Positions 8,451 through 16,066 of a DNA stretch of 20,685 nucleotides are shown here, one piece after another. A program made the position numbers and the translations under genes. Source of the stretch: Chara braunii (taxonomy: Eukaryota > Streptophyta > Charophyceae > Charales > Characeae); the NCBI GenBank assembly GCA_003427395.1, contig BFEA01000660.1:78494-99178 (forward strand). Reading direction: 5' to 3'. Each line of letters begins with the position of its first letter. The stretch's first letter is position 1. Below the pieces are notes generated by a model. That model saw nothing but the letters and a program-made list of their open reading frames with translations, did no database searches and was not told the DNA's origin.

Positions 8451-8492
8451 ACATTGCTGCACAACATGCCATGATTTTTGACAGTGTAGGCA
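8451..8492 (-). pseudogene. Element C Gag CCHC zinc knuckle
   Basis: The 14 codons read CLHCQKSWHVVQQC, a perfect C-x2-C-x4-H-x4-C spacing, the nucleic-acid-binding knuckle of retroelement Gag nucleocapsid. The usual Gly before His is Trp here. Just upstream on the minus strand are SESKKKKWERRMK and a DASTKP segment with a stop, which match SESEWKDRMKKK and DPATKPW in element B. A stop (GGG GCG TAG) follows the knuckle. Confidence 0.75.
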
Positions 8493-8575
8493 CACGTGCA
8501 ACTTCATCCTTCGTTCCCATTTTTTTTTTTTGATTCGGAGGGCTTCCTATGGCTTGGTGGATGCATCCTCCTGTT

Positions 8576-8577
<2 letters not shown>

Positions 8578-8619
<42 letters not shown>
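8578..8619 (+). repeat. Poly(T)42 (poly(A) tail on the minus strand)
   Basis: Forty-two T in a row. It forms the 3' tail of the retroposed insertion, read on the minus strand. A second, shorter T-run (8519-8531) lies in the gag sequence beyond it. Confidence 0.97.
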
Positions 8620-8621
<2 letters not shown>

Positions 8622-8923
8622 CAGAACAGCCCGAGGTGGTGGTAGGGGTGCTGATAAGAGCAGACACCGCTATCACTCCCGGGGAGGCTCCATCTATTGT
8701 GGGGAGCTGCACCTGCTGGAAACCGGGTCCAGCGTCCCAGAACAATATATATCTTTGTTTACACAAACATTTGAATGCGGTACCGGTAGCTGCATGGTCC
8801 GCCCATGAAGGAGACAGTTCGTGAATGAGGCTACACCTGTACTCAGTATCCTAAGTCTTTTGCCTACATGACAGCTGTATTTGGGTGGCAGTAGACCCGA
8901 GTCCCATGGCTGCTATTTCCCTC
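8580..8923 (-). mobile_element. Retroposed insertion with poly(A)42 tail in element C gag
   Basis: On the minus strand about 304 bp (8923-8620) end in an uninterrupted run of 42 A (8619-8578, of which the last two overlap the duplication). The insertion is flanked by the direct repeat CCTGTTTCTT (plus strand) at 8570-8579 and 8924-8933. Removing it joins gag text (HLPKNA*VPKKQ with EDASTKP) in the way element B has it (PPKPGDPATKP), which confirms the limits. A long 3' poly(A) and a 10-bp target duplication are the hallmarks of LINE-machinery retroposition. The body could be a SINE, a 5'-truncated LINE or a processed transcript. I found no convincing A-box/B-box and no match to the LINE in this window. 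Confidence 0.75.
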
Positions 8924-8933
8924 CCTGTTTCTT

Positions 8934-10303
8934 AGGGACCTAAGCATTTTTGGGAAGATGGGTTATGATTCCTTTACCTGAATTGCAGTTTTGTCCCTCG
9001 CCTGAGGCAGTCTTTCTAAAGGCATTAAATTTTCCGTGCTCATTAATATCAGACTCAAGGGCTGATGTAGAACAGCCCTCGTCATAGTCCAGCTCTAGGC
9101 TGCCATCTAGAGATTGTCATCTATAGGCGGATCATCTGCGTAGGACTGGTCCACAATCTTCGATTGGTCACGGCAAGGTCGTTGCTACCTCTAGACCGTT
9201 GCGGCCAATGGGCTTGCCCGCAGCTGGTAGCTTTGCATGACTAGTGAGGTCTTTGGCCTCTAGTTCTACTAGATCCTTCAAGAGCTCATGCCAGCCTAAG
9301 TGCTCCTGGAGTCCTAGCCGTGGTATATGTTCTTGTGGGACTACGCCGCTGACCGCATCCATGCAAGAGATGTTGGTCCCAAGGTCTGGAGTAGTGAAAA
9401 TTTGAATTATGTGGAACTCTAGAGCCTGCATCGAACTCCTCCAATTTTGCCCCTTCAAGGCTCCAAGCTTTAGTCTTGCCTTGAGGGCTGCATGCTTGTC
9501 TTTGTACTGTTCGAGGAGAAGTGCCTCAAGAATGCAAACAGGTGTCACCTTCAGCCACTCCGTCAGGTCTATTCTTTCAGAGCCTGCGTTGACAACTCAG
9601 AGTTTCATCAAACTCCCTACAGTGTGTTCCATACTAGTGCCCATGATCATACTTCGGGTTTCCTGTGGTGTCTGCCATACCTCGAAGTAACCAGATGGTA
9701 CTGATCTAGGAGGTAATCTCCTCCTTCCCTTCGTACTTGGAAGGCAATGTGGCCGCCCTCTTGTCCACTAGGGGACTGCTGTAATGTGAACCAACAGGTA
9801 CTAAGGTCACTTGGACTGGTGAACCTGCATTCGGGAATGGCACAGTTGCAGAACTTCCGACGCTGGTGCTTAATGTAATGGCATTGGAACCTGCACCTGT
9901 TACAGTTCCACTTGATTTCCGATTGGGGGAAGGTTTGGACAACAGTCGAACGGGAATTGGGGGGTCGAGGAAAGGGGCTAGCCTGTTGGGCATGTCTAAG
10001 GCCTGCAATCTGAGCCCGGTTCTCTTCCTTTAGAACAACCAACCGGCCTGCAAAGTTTTCTAGAAACCGTAGTCTGACCAAGGCTGCGATTGTGGAAGCC
10101 AAGTTCTCCTTAAACCTTTCCTCACATGGTTGTGGGACGATCAGAAGGGTCTCTTGGGCAGCAATTGTTGTTGCCCTTGTTTCCTCCGCTGGTTTCTTCT
10201 CCCTCTCTAATGCCTCATCATAGAGTTTTTGGAAGAATGGCTTCTGTTTCTGGCCGGATGACTCCGTCATGGTCTTCCATTGGTCCGAAGTTATGTCTGC
10301 CAT
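8934..10303 (-). pseudogene. Element C gag, broken
   Basis: Gag starts at ATG 10303 (MADITSDQWKTM). The N-terminal helix-rich part QKQKPFFQKLYDEALEREKK (about 10250-10190) corresponds to DKPLLKALYESALEKEAK in element B. After frameshifts, the capsid region is readable at 9548-9168: LEALLLEQYKDKHAALKARL, FHIIQIFTTPDLG, and GWHELLKDLVELEAKDLT. These parallel LEELFIERY, LNNLFATPDLE and DWLSLMKDVVRLEAQDLL in element B. Gag would form the virus-like particle. At least two frame changes (near 10000 and 9600) and the poly(A) insertion near the C-terminus disable it. No LTR is attached. Confidence 0.75.
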
Positions 10304-10600
10304 GCTGCAGGACGGGATGTCAGTAGATCTCTCAAGAGGGGTCTGCTCCCTATCTTTCCTTTGGACGAACACTCCTCCTGCCCCTTCTCACGCTCTCAAA
10401 AAGAGTACCTTCTCTCTTCGTTTTCTCTCTTCCTCTCCTTTGCTCACCCGTTTCAACAGGCTTCAGGGTGATTGATTATAATTCAGATGAAAGGGAAAAA
10501 AAAATCACAAGAGGACAGGTAGAACTCCTCCTAGCTGGAGCAGTGATTCATTTGGACTAGAGAATGACATTTACACAGTGGGGAATTTATACAACAATGA
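10304..10600 (-). promoter_or_regulatory. Element C leader with a TATA-like box
   Basis: Bases 10517-10565 match the leader of element B at 14751-14795 (shared plus-strand words AGGTAGAA and ATTCATTTGGACT). Closer to gag, both leaders share GTGTTCGTCC on the minus strand. A TATAAAT sits on the minus strand at 10591-10585, about 25 nt before the point where similarity to element B begins. This is a plausible distance for a transcription start, but the promoter role is inferred. The segment runs directly into the truncated RT of element B at about 10605. Confidence 0.45.
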
Positions 10601-10604
10601 CGCT

Positions 10605-10768
10605 TTGGAAGGTGGAAGGTGGCCGGTGCATTCGTGAGACCGAAGGGCATGACAGTAAATTCGTACAACCCATCGCGAGTTTTGAACGCAGTTTTATGCT
10701 GGTCTATAGAGTCGACTTCAATCTGGTGGTAACCACACTTGAGGTCGATCTTGCTTAAGACCTTGCAT
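10605..10768 (-). pseudogene. Element B RT, second half
   Basis: After the nested transposon the frame resumes as [20 protein letters not shown], then [20 protein letters not shown] and LTNAPATFH, all standard gypsy RT text (motif A region SKIDLKSGYHQI carrying the first catalytic Asp, and the [12 protein letters not shown] block). It ends before the YLDD box at the junction with element C, near a local GGAAGGT duplication (10607-10619). The product would lack the rest of the palm, thumb, RNase H and integrase. Confidence 0.85.
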
Positions 10769-11130
10769 CCACTTATTGTCTGGGCGAGGGTAGAACGGGG
10801 GGTCCCCGCTCTAACCTTAGCGCGGCGTCCCACCCCCGCTCTACGCCTGCCCTACGCCTGCCCTAGCCCCATCCTACCCCCAATTCAACGGGGTAGAGCG
10901 CCCCTTGCCAAAGAGCACTGCGACTAGAGGGGGGGGGGGCGACCTCGTTTGGGTGGCGTGGGGACAGTCAGGGACCCACCTGCACTGCCTTTTTTTTAAA
11001 TTAAAAAGAAATGAAAACGCCCACAGGGGTATGAAATAGTGGGCCAGCCGTCAGACCCTTTCGGGGGACCGACGGCTAAAGGGATTCGCCCAGCGACCTT
11101 GGCCTGCCCAATAAGTTGTGTGTGCGTGTG

Positions 11131-11193
<63 letters not shown>

Positions 11194-11194
11194 N

Positions 11195-11288
<94 letters not shown>

Positions 11289-11550
11289 TTGAGGGGTGTT
11301 AAGGGCTGTAGTGGAGGGATATCGAGGGTGTAGGGGTGTAGAGGAGTGTGTTTTTTTCTTTTTTTGTCATTTTCGGATCAGGTGGGCTCAAACCTCGTCA
11401 TCCACAACTACCCACCGCCCACGTGTTTTTCAAAATCAGGTTGGAAGGGGGGAACAGGGGTAGAACGGGGTTAGAGCGGGGGTAGAGGGGGGTAGAGCAG
11501 CGCTCTAACGGTGTCGTATCCCGCTCTACCCATTCTTCCCCGGTTCCTAG
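10769..11550. mobile_element. Non-autonomous DNA transposon, CACTA-like ends, inside RT
   Basis: About 782 bp interrupt an otherwise continuous RT codon series. TGCAT occurs at both edges (10764-10768 and 11551-11555), and removing the insert with one copy restores the frame across A-G-A-C-K-V. The left edge reads CCACTTATTG, and the right edge reads CACTAGGAAC on the minus strand. Counting from these, the ends resemble CACTA (EnSpm) termini, with CACTT on one side and a possible 3-bp CAT duplication. Both ends carry many copies of GGGTAGAGCGGGG-type words in both orientations, like the subterminal repeats of CACTA elements. No transposase is present. The centre holds a GT/GA microsatellite. 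Confidence 0.7.
11116..11285 (+). repeat. Compound (GT)n(GA)n microsatellite with one N
   Basis: GT repeats run from about 11116 to 11229, with one interruption near 11125-11132 and an N at 11194. They are followed without a break by GA repeats to 11285. The N suggests that the length is not reliable. The repeat lies inside the nested DNA transposon. Confidence 0.95.
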
Positions 11551-12121
11551 TGCATGCACCTGCGGCATCAAACAAATCATTAATGTGTGGCAAAGGGTAT
11601 GCATTCTTTCTTGTTATTTTGTTCAGTCCGCAGTAATCGATACACATTCGTCATTTGCCTCCTTTCTTCGAGACAAACAAAATTGGTGCACCGAATTGGG
11701 ATTCGCTCGGCTTGCTCCATCCTTTTTCAAGCATGTCATCGATTTGTCTTCGCAACTCATCCAATTCGCATGAGCCCATTCGATAGACACAACCTTTTGG
11801 AGGAGTGTTGCCTTCTATCAACTTGATCTTGTGTTGGACTGGACGCACGGGAACTCCACGTGGTTCGACCAAAACTTCAGGGAATCGGTTGAGAAGACTG
11901 CGGATCTCTGATGGGATCTCCGGAGGTGGAGAATCAGATTTTGGAGCAAGTATATCGGACTGCATAGGTGTTGTCAAAACAATAGGATTTGAAGCAGAAC
12001 CGTTTGGAGATAGAAGTACATTCAATAGAGGTAGAAGTAGTTGCATTGGAAGTAGAAACGACATGCAAAGTAGAACCGTTATGTACAACAAAAATAGAAG
12101 GNACATGAGCAGGCCTAACAA
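11551..12121 (-). pseudogene. Element B RT, first half
   Basis: The frame 12121-11651 reads EIRSLLNRFPEVLVEPRG, VRPVQHKIKLIEGNTPP, CELDELRRQIDDMLEKGWSK and ESQFGAPILFVSKKGGK. This is the classic N-terminal part of gypsy RT (FPEV, H-I-L-G-PP, QIDDMLEKGWI-PS-SP-A-PVLFV-KK). One stop (TGA 11653-11651) stands in place of the residue before RMCIDY. The same frame then continues with KNAYPLPHINDLFDAAGA, up to the transposon insertion. An N at 12102 lies in the linker upstream. With the second half at 10605-10768 it would form the RT fingers and part of the palm. Confidence 0.88.
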
Positions 12122-12193
12122 AGGCTATATACATTTGCTCATTATCTTCATGTCTGCGCCACTTCTTGCAGAATTTCATTGCGTTGAGAAAAG

Positions 12194-12632
12194 TCACTTG
12201 GGACTCGGCTCGTCCAAGAGGACTGGACGCTCGATCCTTGTGACAATTTTGACCATGAATTGTGAGTCATTCCACGTGGTTCTTTCGCATTGGGCCTGCA
12301 ACCAGGCCAAGCCAATAACTACGTCGAAGGGGCACTTATCAAGGACATAGAAGTTCAACTCATGTGTGATTGTGCGTGCAGTCTGCATCAAAGGTAGTGC
12401 ACACACCTTTGACTGCATGCATGGATGTGACAACCTTTTGGTTGCCCACTTGAGTCTGACAAGGATTTTGCAAAGCCACTTGTTTCATTTCCAAGTGTGC
12501 CTTACGAATGTCGTGCGGGGAGTAGTTGGGGGTTGCGTCACAATCAGCCAACGCACGGATGTATCGGCCATTAATGCGGAGCTTGAAGAAGAAGATCAAC
12601 TTCGTTTTCCCCTGCGCGCACTCTTGCTTCAT
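12194..12632 (-). pseudogene. Element B aspartic protease and linker
   Basis: The frame from 12632 reads KTKLIFFFKLRINGRYIRAL followed by the active-site loop D-C-D-A-T at 12545-12531. Functional proteases have D-(S/T)-G-A here, so the invariant Gly is Asp, which should abolish activity. Then come MKQVALQNPCQTQVGNQKVV and HAVKGVCTTFDA, as in element C. After a frame change, ELNFYVLDKCPFDVVIGLAW (12360-12300) matches the conserved F-V-L-DVILG-DWL block that follows the catalytic region. It would process the polyprotein. Confidence 0.8.
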
Positions 12633-12639
12633 CTGAGCC

Positions 12640-14446
12640 TAGAGCAACAAGAGAGCATGAAAGTCAATCTTTTCCAACTCCACCCAAGGCTCTTTGTAGA
12701 GGACATGCAATTTCTCGGGCTTGGAATCAGCATCAGATGGGGTCTCAAGAGAGGGTTGTTGAGTGGGATTAGAGTCTGTAGAAGAATCTGCACTTGCCTC
12801 TCCTGCAGTAGATTGTGTTGATAACTTCTCTACCCCTTCTGCTGGTTTCCCTGCTGTAATCTGAAACATTGTTGGATTGAATGTCCCAGTTTGTTAGAAT
12901 GCGGGCAACCTTTTTTTTCATCCTGTCTTTCCACTCACTTTCGCTGATCCGAAGATCTACCCATGGTTTCGTGGCAGGATCCCCCGGTTTGGGTGGAATC
13001 TTTGTTCCTTTGGGGAGGTGAATAGTGTTAGTATTGTGTTCTTCACTGAGTTCCTCGGCCCCTTACTCTTGAAGGCAGTTTTTTTTAATGCATTCATTGA
13101 TTTATCATCATTTGCAGTTTCAGACTTGTAAGCCGAAGAACACGCCAGGTCAGCATCTTGCTCTTGATCGTCATCAAGAGTAGAACCATCTGCACCAGCC
13201 TGATCATCGGACTCCAGCGGGTCGTGTGATGCAAACGGTTGCTGCCTCCATGCCGCCTGCTACCATAGGTCTTCTTGACGCTACCTGCTGCGTGCAAGAG
13301 GTCTTGTGCCTCTAGCCTGACTACGTCCTTCATGAGGGAAAGCCAGTCCGTGTATTCATCGAGTCTTAGCCCAAGACGATTAGTAATGGTCGAGGGTACC
13401 GTGCCTTTGACATTTGACAACATCTAGACATGATTGTGCTGTCATCTCCAAGTCGGGTGTGGCAAAGAGATTGTTGAGATGTGTCATTAGGTCTTTCATA
13501 CTTTTGGCCCACTTGTTGAGTTTGACATAGTCTAGCCGGTATCTTGCTCTTGCTGCAGTGTGCGGATTCTAATAGCGTTCAATGAAGAGTTCTTCGAGTG
13601 TAGTGATCTCGGTGGCCTTTAGCCACTTGTTCATGTCTAGTGTGGCATATTTGGCCTATATGGCTTGGAGCTCAACCCAGGTCCGTACTTCGGGCACGAC
13701 ATTGGTTCTCACGACAACCAATTGAGTAATCGGGGAAGTTCCCAAAATGTCGAAGTATGCTCGCGTAGCTGCGAGACATGACATCGTCCTTCCCGTCGTA
13801 TATGGGCGGTAACACGGCCGCCTTCTTATCCACATAGGGAAAGCCATTACTAGGACCAGGATTTGCAGGAACTGGAACTGGGACTGCACCAGTTGCAGAG
13901 CTCCCTGCGCCGCTACTTTGTGCAGCAGCAGTGGAAGGTGCACCTGTTGAGGTCCCGTATTCATCAAGCTCAAAGATGAAGAAGAGAGGAGAGGGGCATA
14001 GGTTGTAGACAAGACAACAAAATTCGATGCATTTCGTAGAAGTGGGGGGCTAATATTAGCCTGGTGCAGATCTGCAATTTTCTGCAGTTGGTCACGGTGA
14101 GCCTTCTCCATCCGGGCGATGGTTTCCCTCATATCTTTTACCTTATAAAACAGTTGGGAAACCAAGCCGGGTTAGGGTCCGTCATGTGGCGGTCGATTAT
14201 TCCTCGCACGTGGGCGACCAAATGTGGCTCTATCTCATTATCCGGTAAGGAGGGAACAGTTTTGAACACATCCTCATGGCCCTGTATAGTGGCCTTCCTC
14301 CTTCCTTCTAACGCCTCTTTCTCCAACTTTGCCTCCTTTTCCAGTGCACTCTCGTAGAGGGCCTTAAGGAGTGGCTTATCCTTTGTGTGTGTGACATCCA
14401 TTTGTGCCTTCAGACTCACTGAAGCTTTTACTGTTGCTGCTGCCAT
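12640..14446 (-). pseudogene. Element B gag with zinc knuckle, broken
   Basis: ATG 14446 begins MAAATVKASVSLKAQMDV. A charged helical segment (LKALYESALEKEAKLEKEAL) follows, and then, in another frame, a likely coiled coil (KDMRETIARMEKAHRDQLQK, 14135-14075). The capsid-like region lies at about 13830-13400, with SCLAATRAYFDILGTSPITQ and NKWLKATEITTLEELFIERY, then LNNLFATPDLE, and YTDWLSLMKDVVRLEAQDLL. The knuckle at 12907-12866 reads CPHSNKLGHSIQQC: spacing C-x2-C-x4-H-x4-C with the second Cys replaced by Ser. A stop follows 7 codons after a QQGNQQKG segment. Several frameshifts prevent expression of a full Gag. Confidence 0.78.
12866..12907 (-). pseudogene. Element B Gag zinc knuckle, second Cys lost
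   Basis: CPHSNKLGHSIQQC aligns with CLHCQKSWHVVQQC of element C (8492-8451). The codon for the second Cys is TCT instead of TGT, a single-base change that removes a zinc ligand. The Gly before His, typical of knuckles, is kept here. Confidence 0.72.
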
Positions 14447-14800
14447 GTTAGTCCTATCGGGGCTTTCAACATGCAAGTCAGAAAAGGTCTGAGCAAGTCT
14501 CTCAAGGTAAGTGCTCTCTGCCCTTTTCTTCGGACGAACACTTCGTTAACCTTTTCTGACACCCTCAAGAAAGACGCTCAGTACTTTCTCTCTCGTTGCT
14601 CTCTCTTTTGCCTGTGATCGTGTCGGTACAGTCATTTGTCAACCCGCTCAGTACTTTCTCTCTCGTTGCTCTCTCTTTTGTCTGTGATCGTGTCGGTACA
14701 GTCATTTATCAACCCAATGAAAGAAACAACTTAAAAGCAATTAGAAGAGAAGGTAGAATTCTATCCGGAGCGGCAATTCATTTGGACTGGAGAAGACAAA
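14447..14800 (-). promoter_or_regulatory. Element B untranslated leader with 70-bp duplication
   Basis: The segment upstream of gag shares several words with the leader of element C, including the block 14751-14795. It carries a 70-bp tandem duplication absent from C. An AT-rich TATTTTAT-like stretch lies on the minus strand near 14820-14805. Promoter or primer-site functions are not demonstrated. Confidence 0.45.
14575..14714. repeat. 70-bp tandem duplication in the element B leader
   Basis: Units 14575-14644 and 14645-14714 both begin CGCTCAGTACTTTCTCTCTC and differ at only two positions (GCCTG/GTCTG and TTTGTC/TTTATC). Few differences imply a duplication much later than the insertion of the element, whose gag has decayed far more. 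Confidence 0.93.
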
Positions 14801-15887
14801 AATGGAAAAATAAAATAAAATAATCAGAGAGATCTGATTCAGCAACACAGACTGGTCCACCTACGTATGGGATCCCCTTAAGCCTAGCGGGATTTAGTAC
14901 CGTAAAAGCACAGCAAATCGAATTCGAAGTGTACCACACAATGCAAGAGAGAATTGAGTGGTGTCTAAGGTGCCATGCAATAAAGTTTGTGAAACGTCTC
15001 AGCTGAGATCCCCTCAGAAGCAGGTGTCCTGGTCCAAAGCATGAACTCCGATTCTCAGCAAGGTAGAGCAAGGTGACTGACGTCAACAGATTTGGGCCTA
15101 AGGGGCCCTTCTTGTTTGGGCTCAGTCCCACAGGGTCCATAAGGGTCCCAGTTGAGTCAAGACTGGGTCCCAACCGAGAAAAGTTCCACAAAGACCTACT
15201 TTTTGTCCCGCCTTACCAAAAACTACAGCCGTTCAGAATGAAATAAATAAAGTACTGTGGAAAGATATGGCATTGCGCACAAGATACTCCATCCATTCAC
15301 TCATCAGGTGAGAAAGGAGTTCGCACACGTCAACACAAGATCAAGACCATAGAGGATGGGAGAAGAACCTAGAATACCCCAACAGGCAGTCAATTCCATG
15401 CACACACACATGGGCACCCTTGTGGCACAACACTTATCTGAGTGGCCGGGCTCTTGGGATGAAATGAAACTCACCTCCCTTCTCACATAGTCCTCCCGAC
15501 CCAGTTAGCATTCCCTACACTACTGTCCTATCATCTAGGAGGGTCAACTTCTACCCCAAATTACAACGTTGGATCCCCCAACGATGTTGAAGATCGAAGT
15601 AGCAACTTGCAGTCCGTTGGTGCAGATATGGTTGCTACCCTCAAACTCGCCTAACTTGAGGGAAGCCCTTAAGTCGCTCCTTGTCTTTCCTGAAGTCCAT
15701 ATTCCAGTTGTAGGTGCCTTTTACTGTCGCCTCTCTCAAATTGCATCACGAAGTCCCACCTTGTGTCTCGCCACTACACACACACACCCTAGCAGCCTGG
15801 CTGGGTCTATTCTCGCCCCTACACGACCCTTCCAGGTGGGAGCAGCTTCCCTTTTACCACGCTGCCCCACTTAACCCTAGCTTCTTT
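14801..15887. other. Unassigned region upstream of element B
   Basis: About 1.1 kb with no recognisable coding domain. It could be leader or LTR of element B or a separate repeat. The minus frame 15191-14778 (137 codons) and plus frame 15569-15874 (101 codons) are open but featureless. A CACACACACA-rich spot occurs near 15777-15785. Confidence 0.35.
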
Positions 15888-15928
15888 CCCTAACCCTAAG
15901 TGGTTAGCCCTAACCACTTAGGTTAGGG
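15888..15928. repeat. Telomere-like near-perfect palindrome
   Basis: CCCTAACCCTAAGTGGTTAG (15888-15907), two bases, then CTAACCACTTAGGTTAGGG (15910-15928). The right arm is the reverse complement of the left apart from one missing base. Both outer ends are CCCTAA/TTAGGG-type telomere words facing each other. Confidence 0.9.
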
Positions 15929-15966
15929 TTATGGCAACAAAGTCAACTCTCCCCAGCAAGTAGAAT

Positions 15967-15980
15967 CCGCTCTGATACAA
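15967..15980 (-). promoter_or_regulatory. Candidate primer-binding site (initiator Met tRNA)
   Basis: The minus strand reads TTGTATCAGAGCGG. Plant LTR retrotransposons commonly have TGGTATCAGAGC just inside the 5' LTR, complementary to the 3' end of initiator Met tRNA; 11 of the 12 bases match. The bases before it (GTAACAT) would suit an LTR ending in CA. If it is real, the 5' LTR of element B (or of a lost relative) would lie above 15982, and the leader of B would be about 1.5 kb. No second LTR copy is visible to confirm this. Confidence 0.35.
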
Positions 15981-16066
15981 ATGTTACAATCCTGGCCAAT
16001 TTTGAAGTACATATTCATGAGAAAGTATAATGCCGACCAATTGCAAAAAGAAATGAATGAACTTGA

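Larger units (their letters stand above)
8570..8933. repeat. 10-bp target-site duplication pair
   Basis: CCTGTTTCTT occurs at 8570-8579 and 8924-8933 and brackets the poly(A) insertion. The inner edge of the first copy merges with the T-run, so the true length may be 8-10 bp. Confidence 0.75.
7815..10600 (-). mobile_element. Element C: Ty3/gypsy gag-protease fragment with leader
   Basis: On the minus strand, reading from high to low coordinates: an untranslated leader (10600-10304), gag starting at ATG 10303, capsid-like sequence, a zinc knuckle (8492-8451), and protease (about 8010-7815). There it stops at the junction with element A. RT and integrase are absent. It shares leader motifs, gag text and protease text with element B. 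A retroposed sequence with a long poly(A) tail sits in gag (8580-8923). Confidence 0.8.
10605..14800 (-). mobile_element. Element B: Ty3/gypsy leader-gag-protease-RT, 3' truncated
   Basis: On the minus strand: leader (14800-14447), gag from ATG 14446, zinc knuckle (12907-12866), protease (about 12632-12360), a linker, and RT. RT is split by a DNA transposon and stops at [10 protein letters not shown] near 10610, where element C begins. RNase H, integrase and both LTRs are missing here. Stops and frameshifts are frequent in gag but the RT frame is well preserved, so B looks younger or less decayed in pol than A. Confidence 0.85.

Noticed and set aside
8359-8766. A 135-residue poly-Lys protein on the minus strand
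   Set aside because: It reads through the poly(A) tail of a retroposed insertion and joins unrelated sequences.
8620-8923. tRNA-derived SINE with A and B boxes
   Set aside because: The best A-box-like word (TAGCAGCCATGG on the minus strand) has several mismatches, and no B-box follows at a suitable distance, so the class of the retroposon is left open.
11039-11333. Cys-Val repeat proteins
   Set aside because: They are translations of the GT/GA microsatellite.
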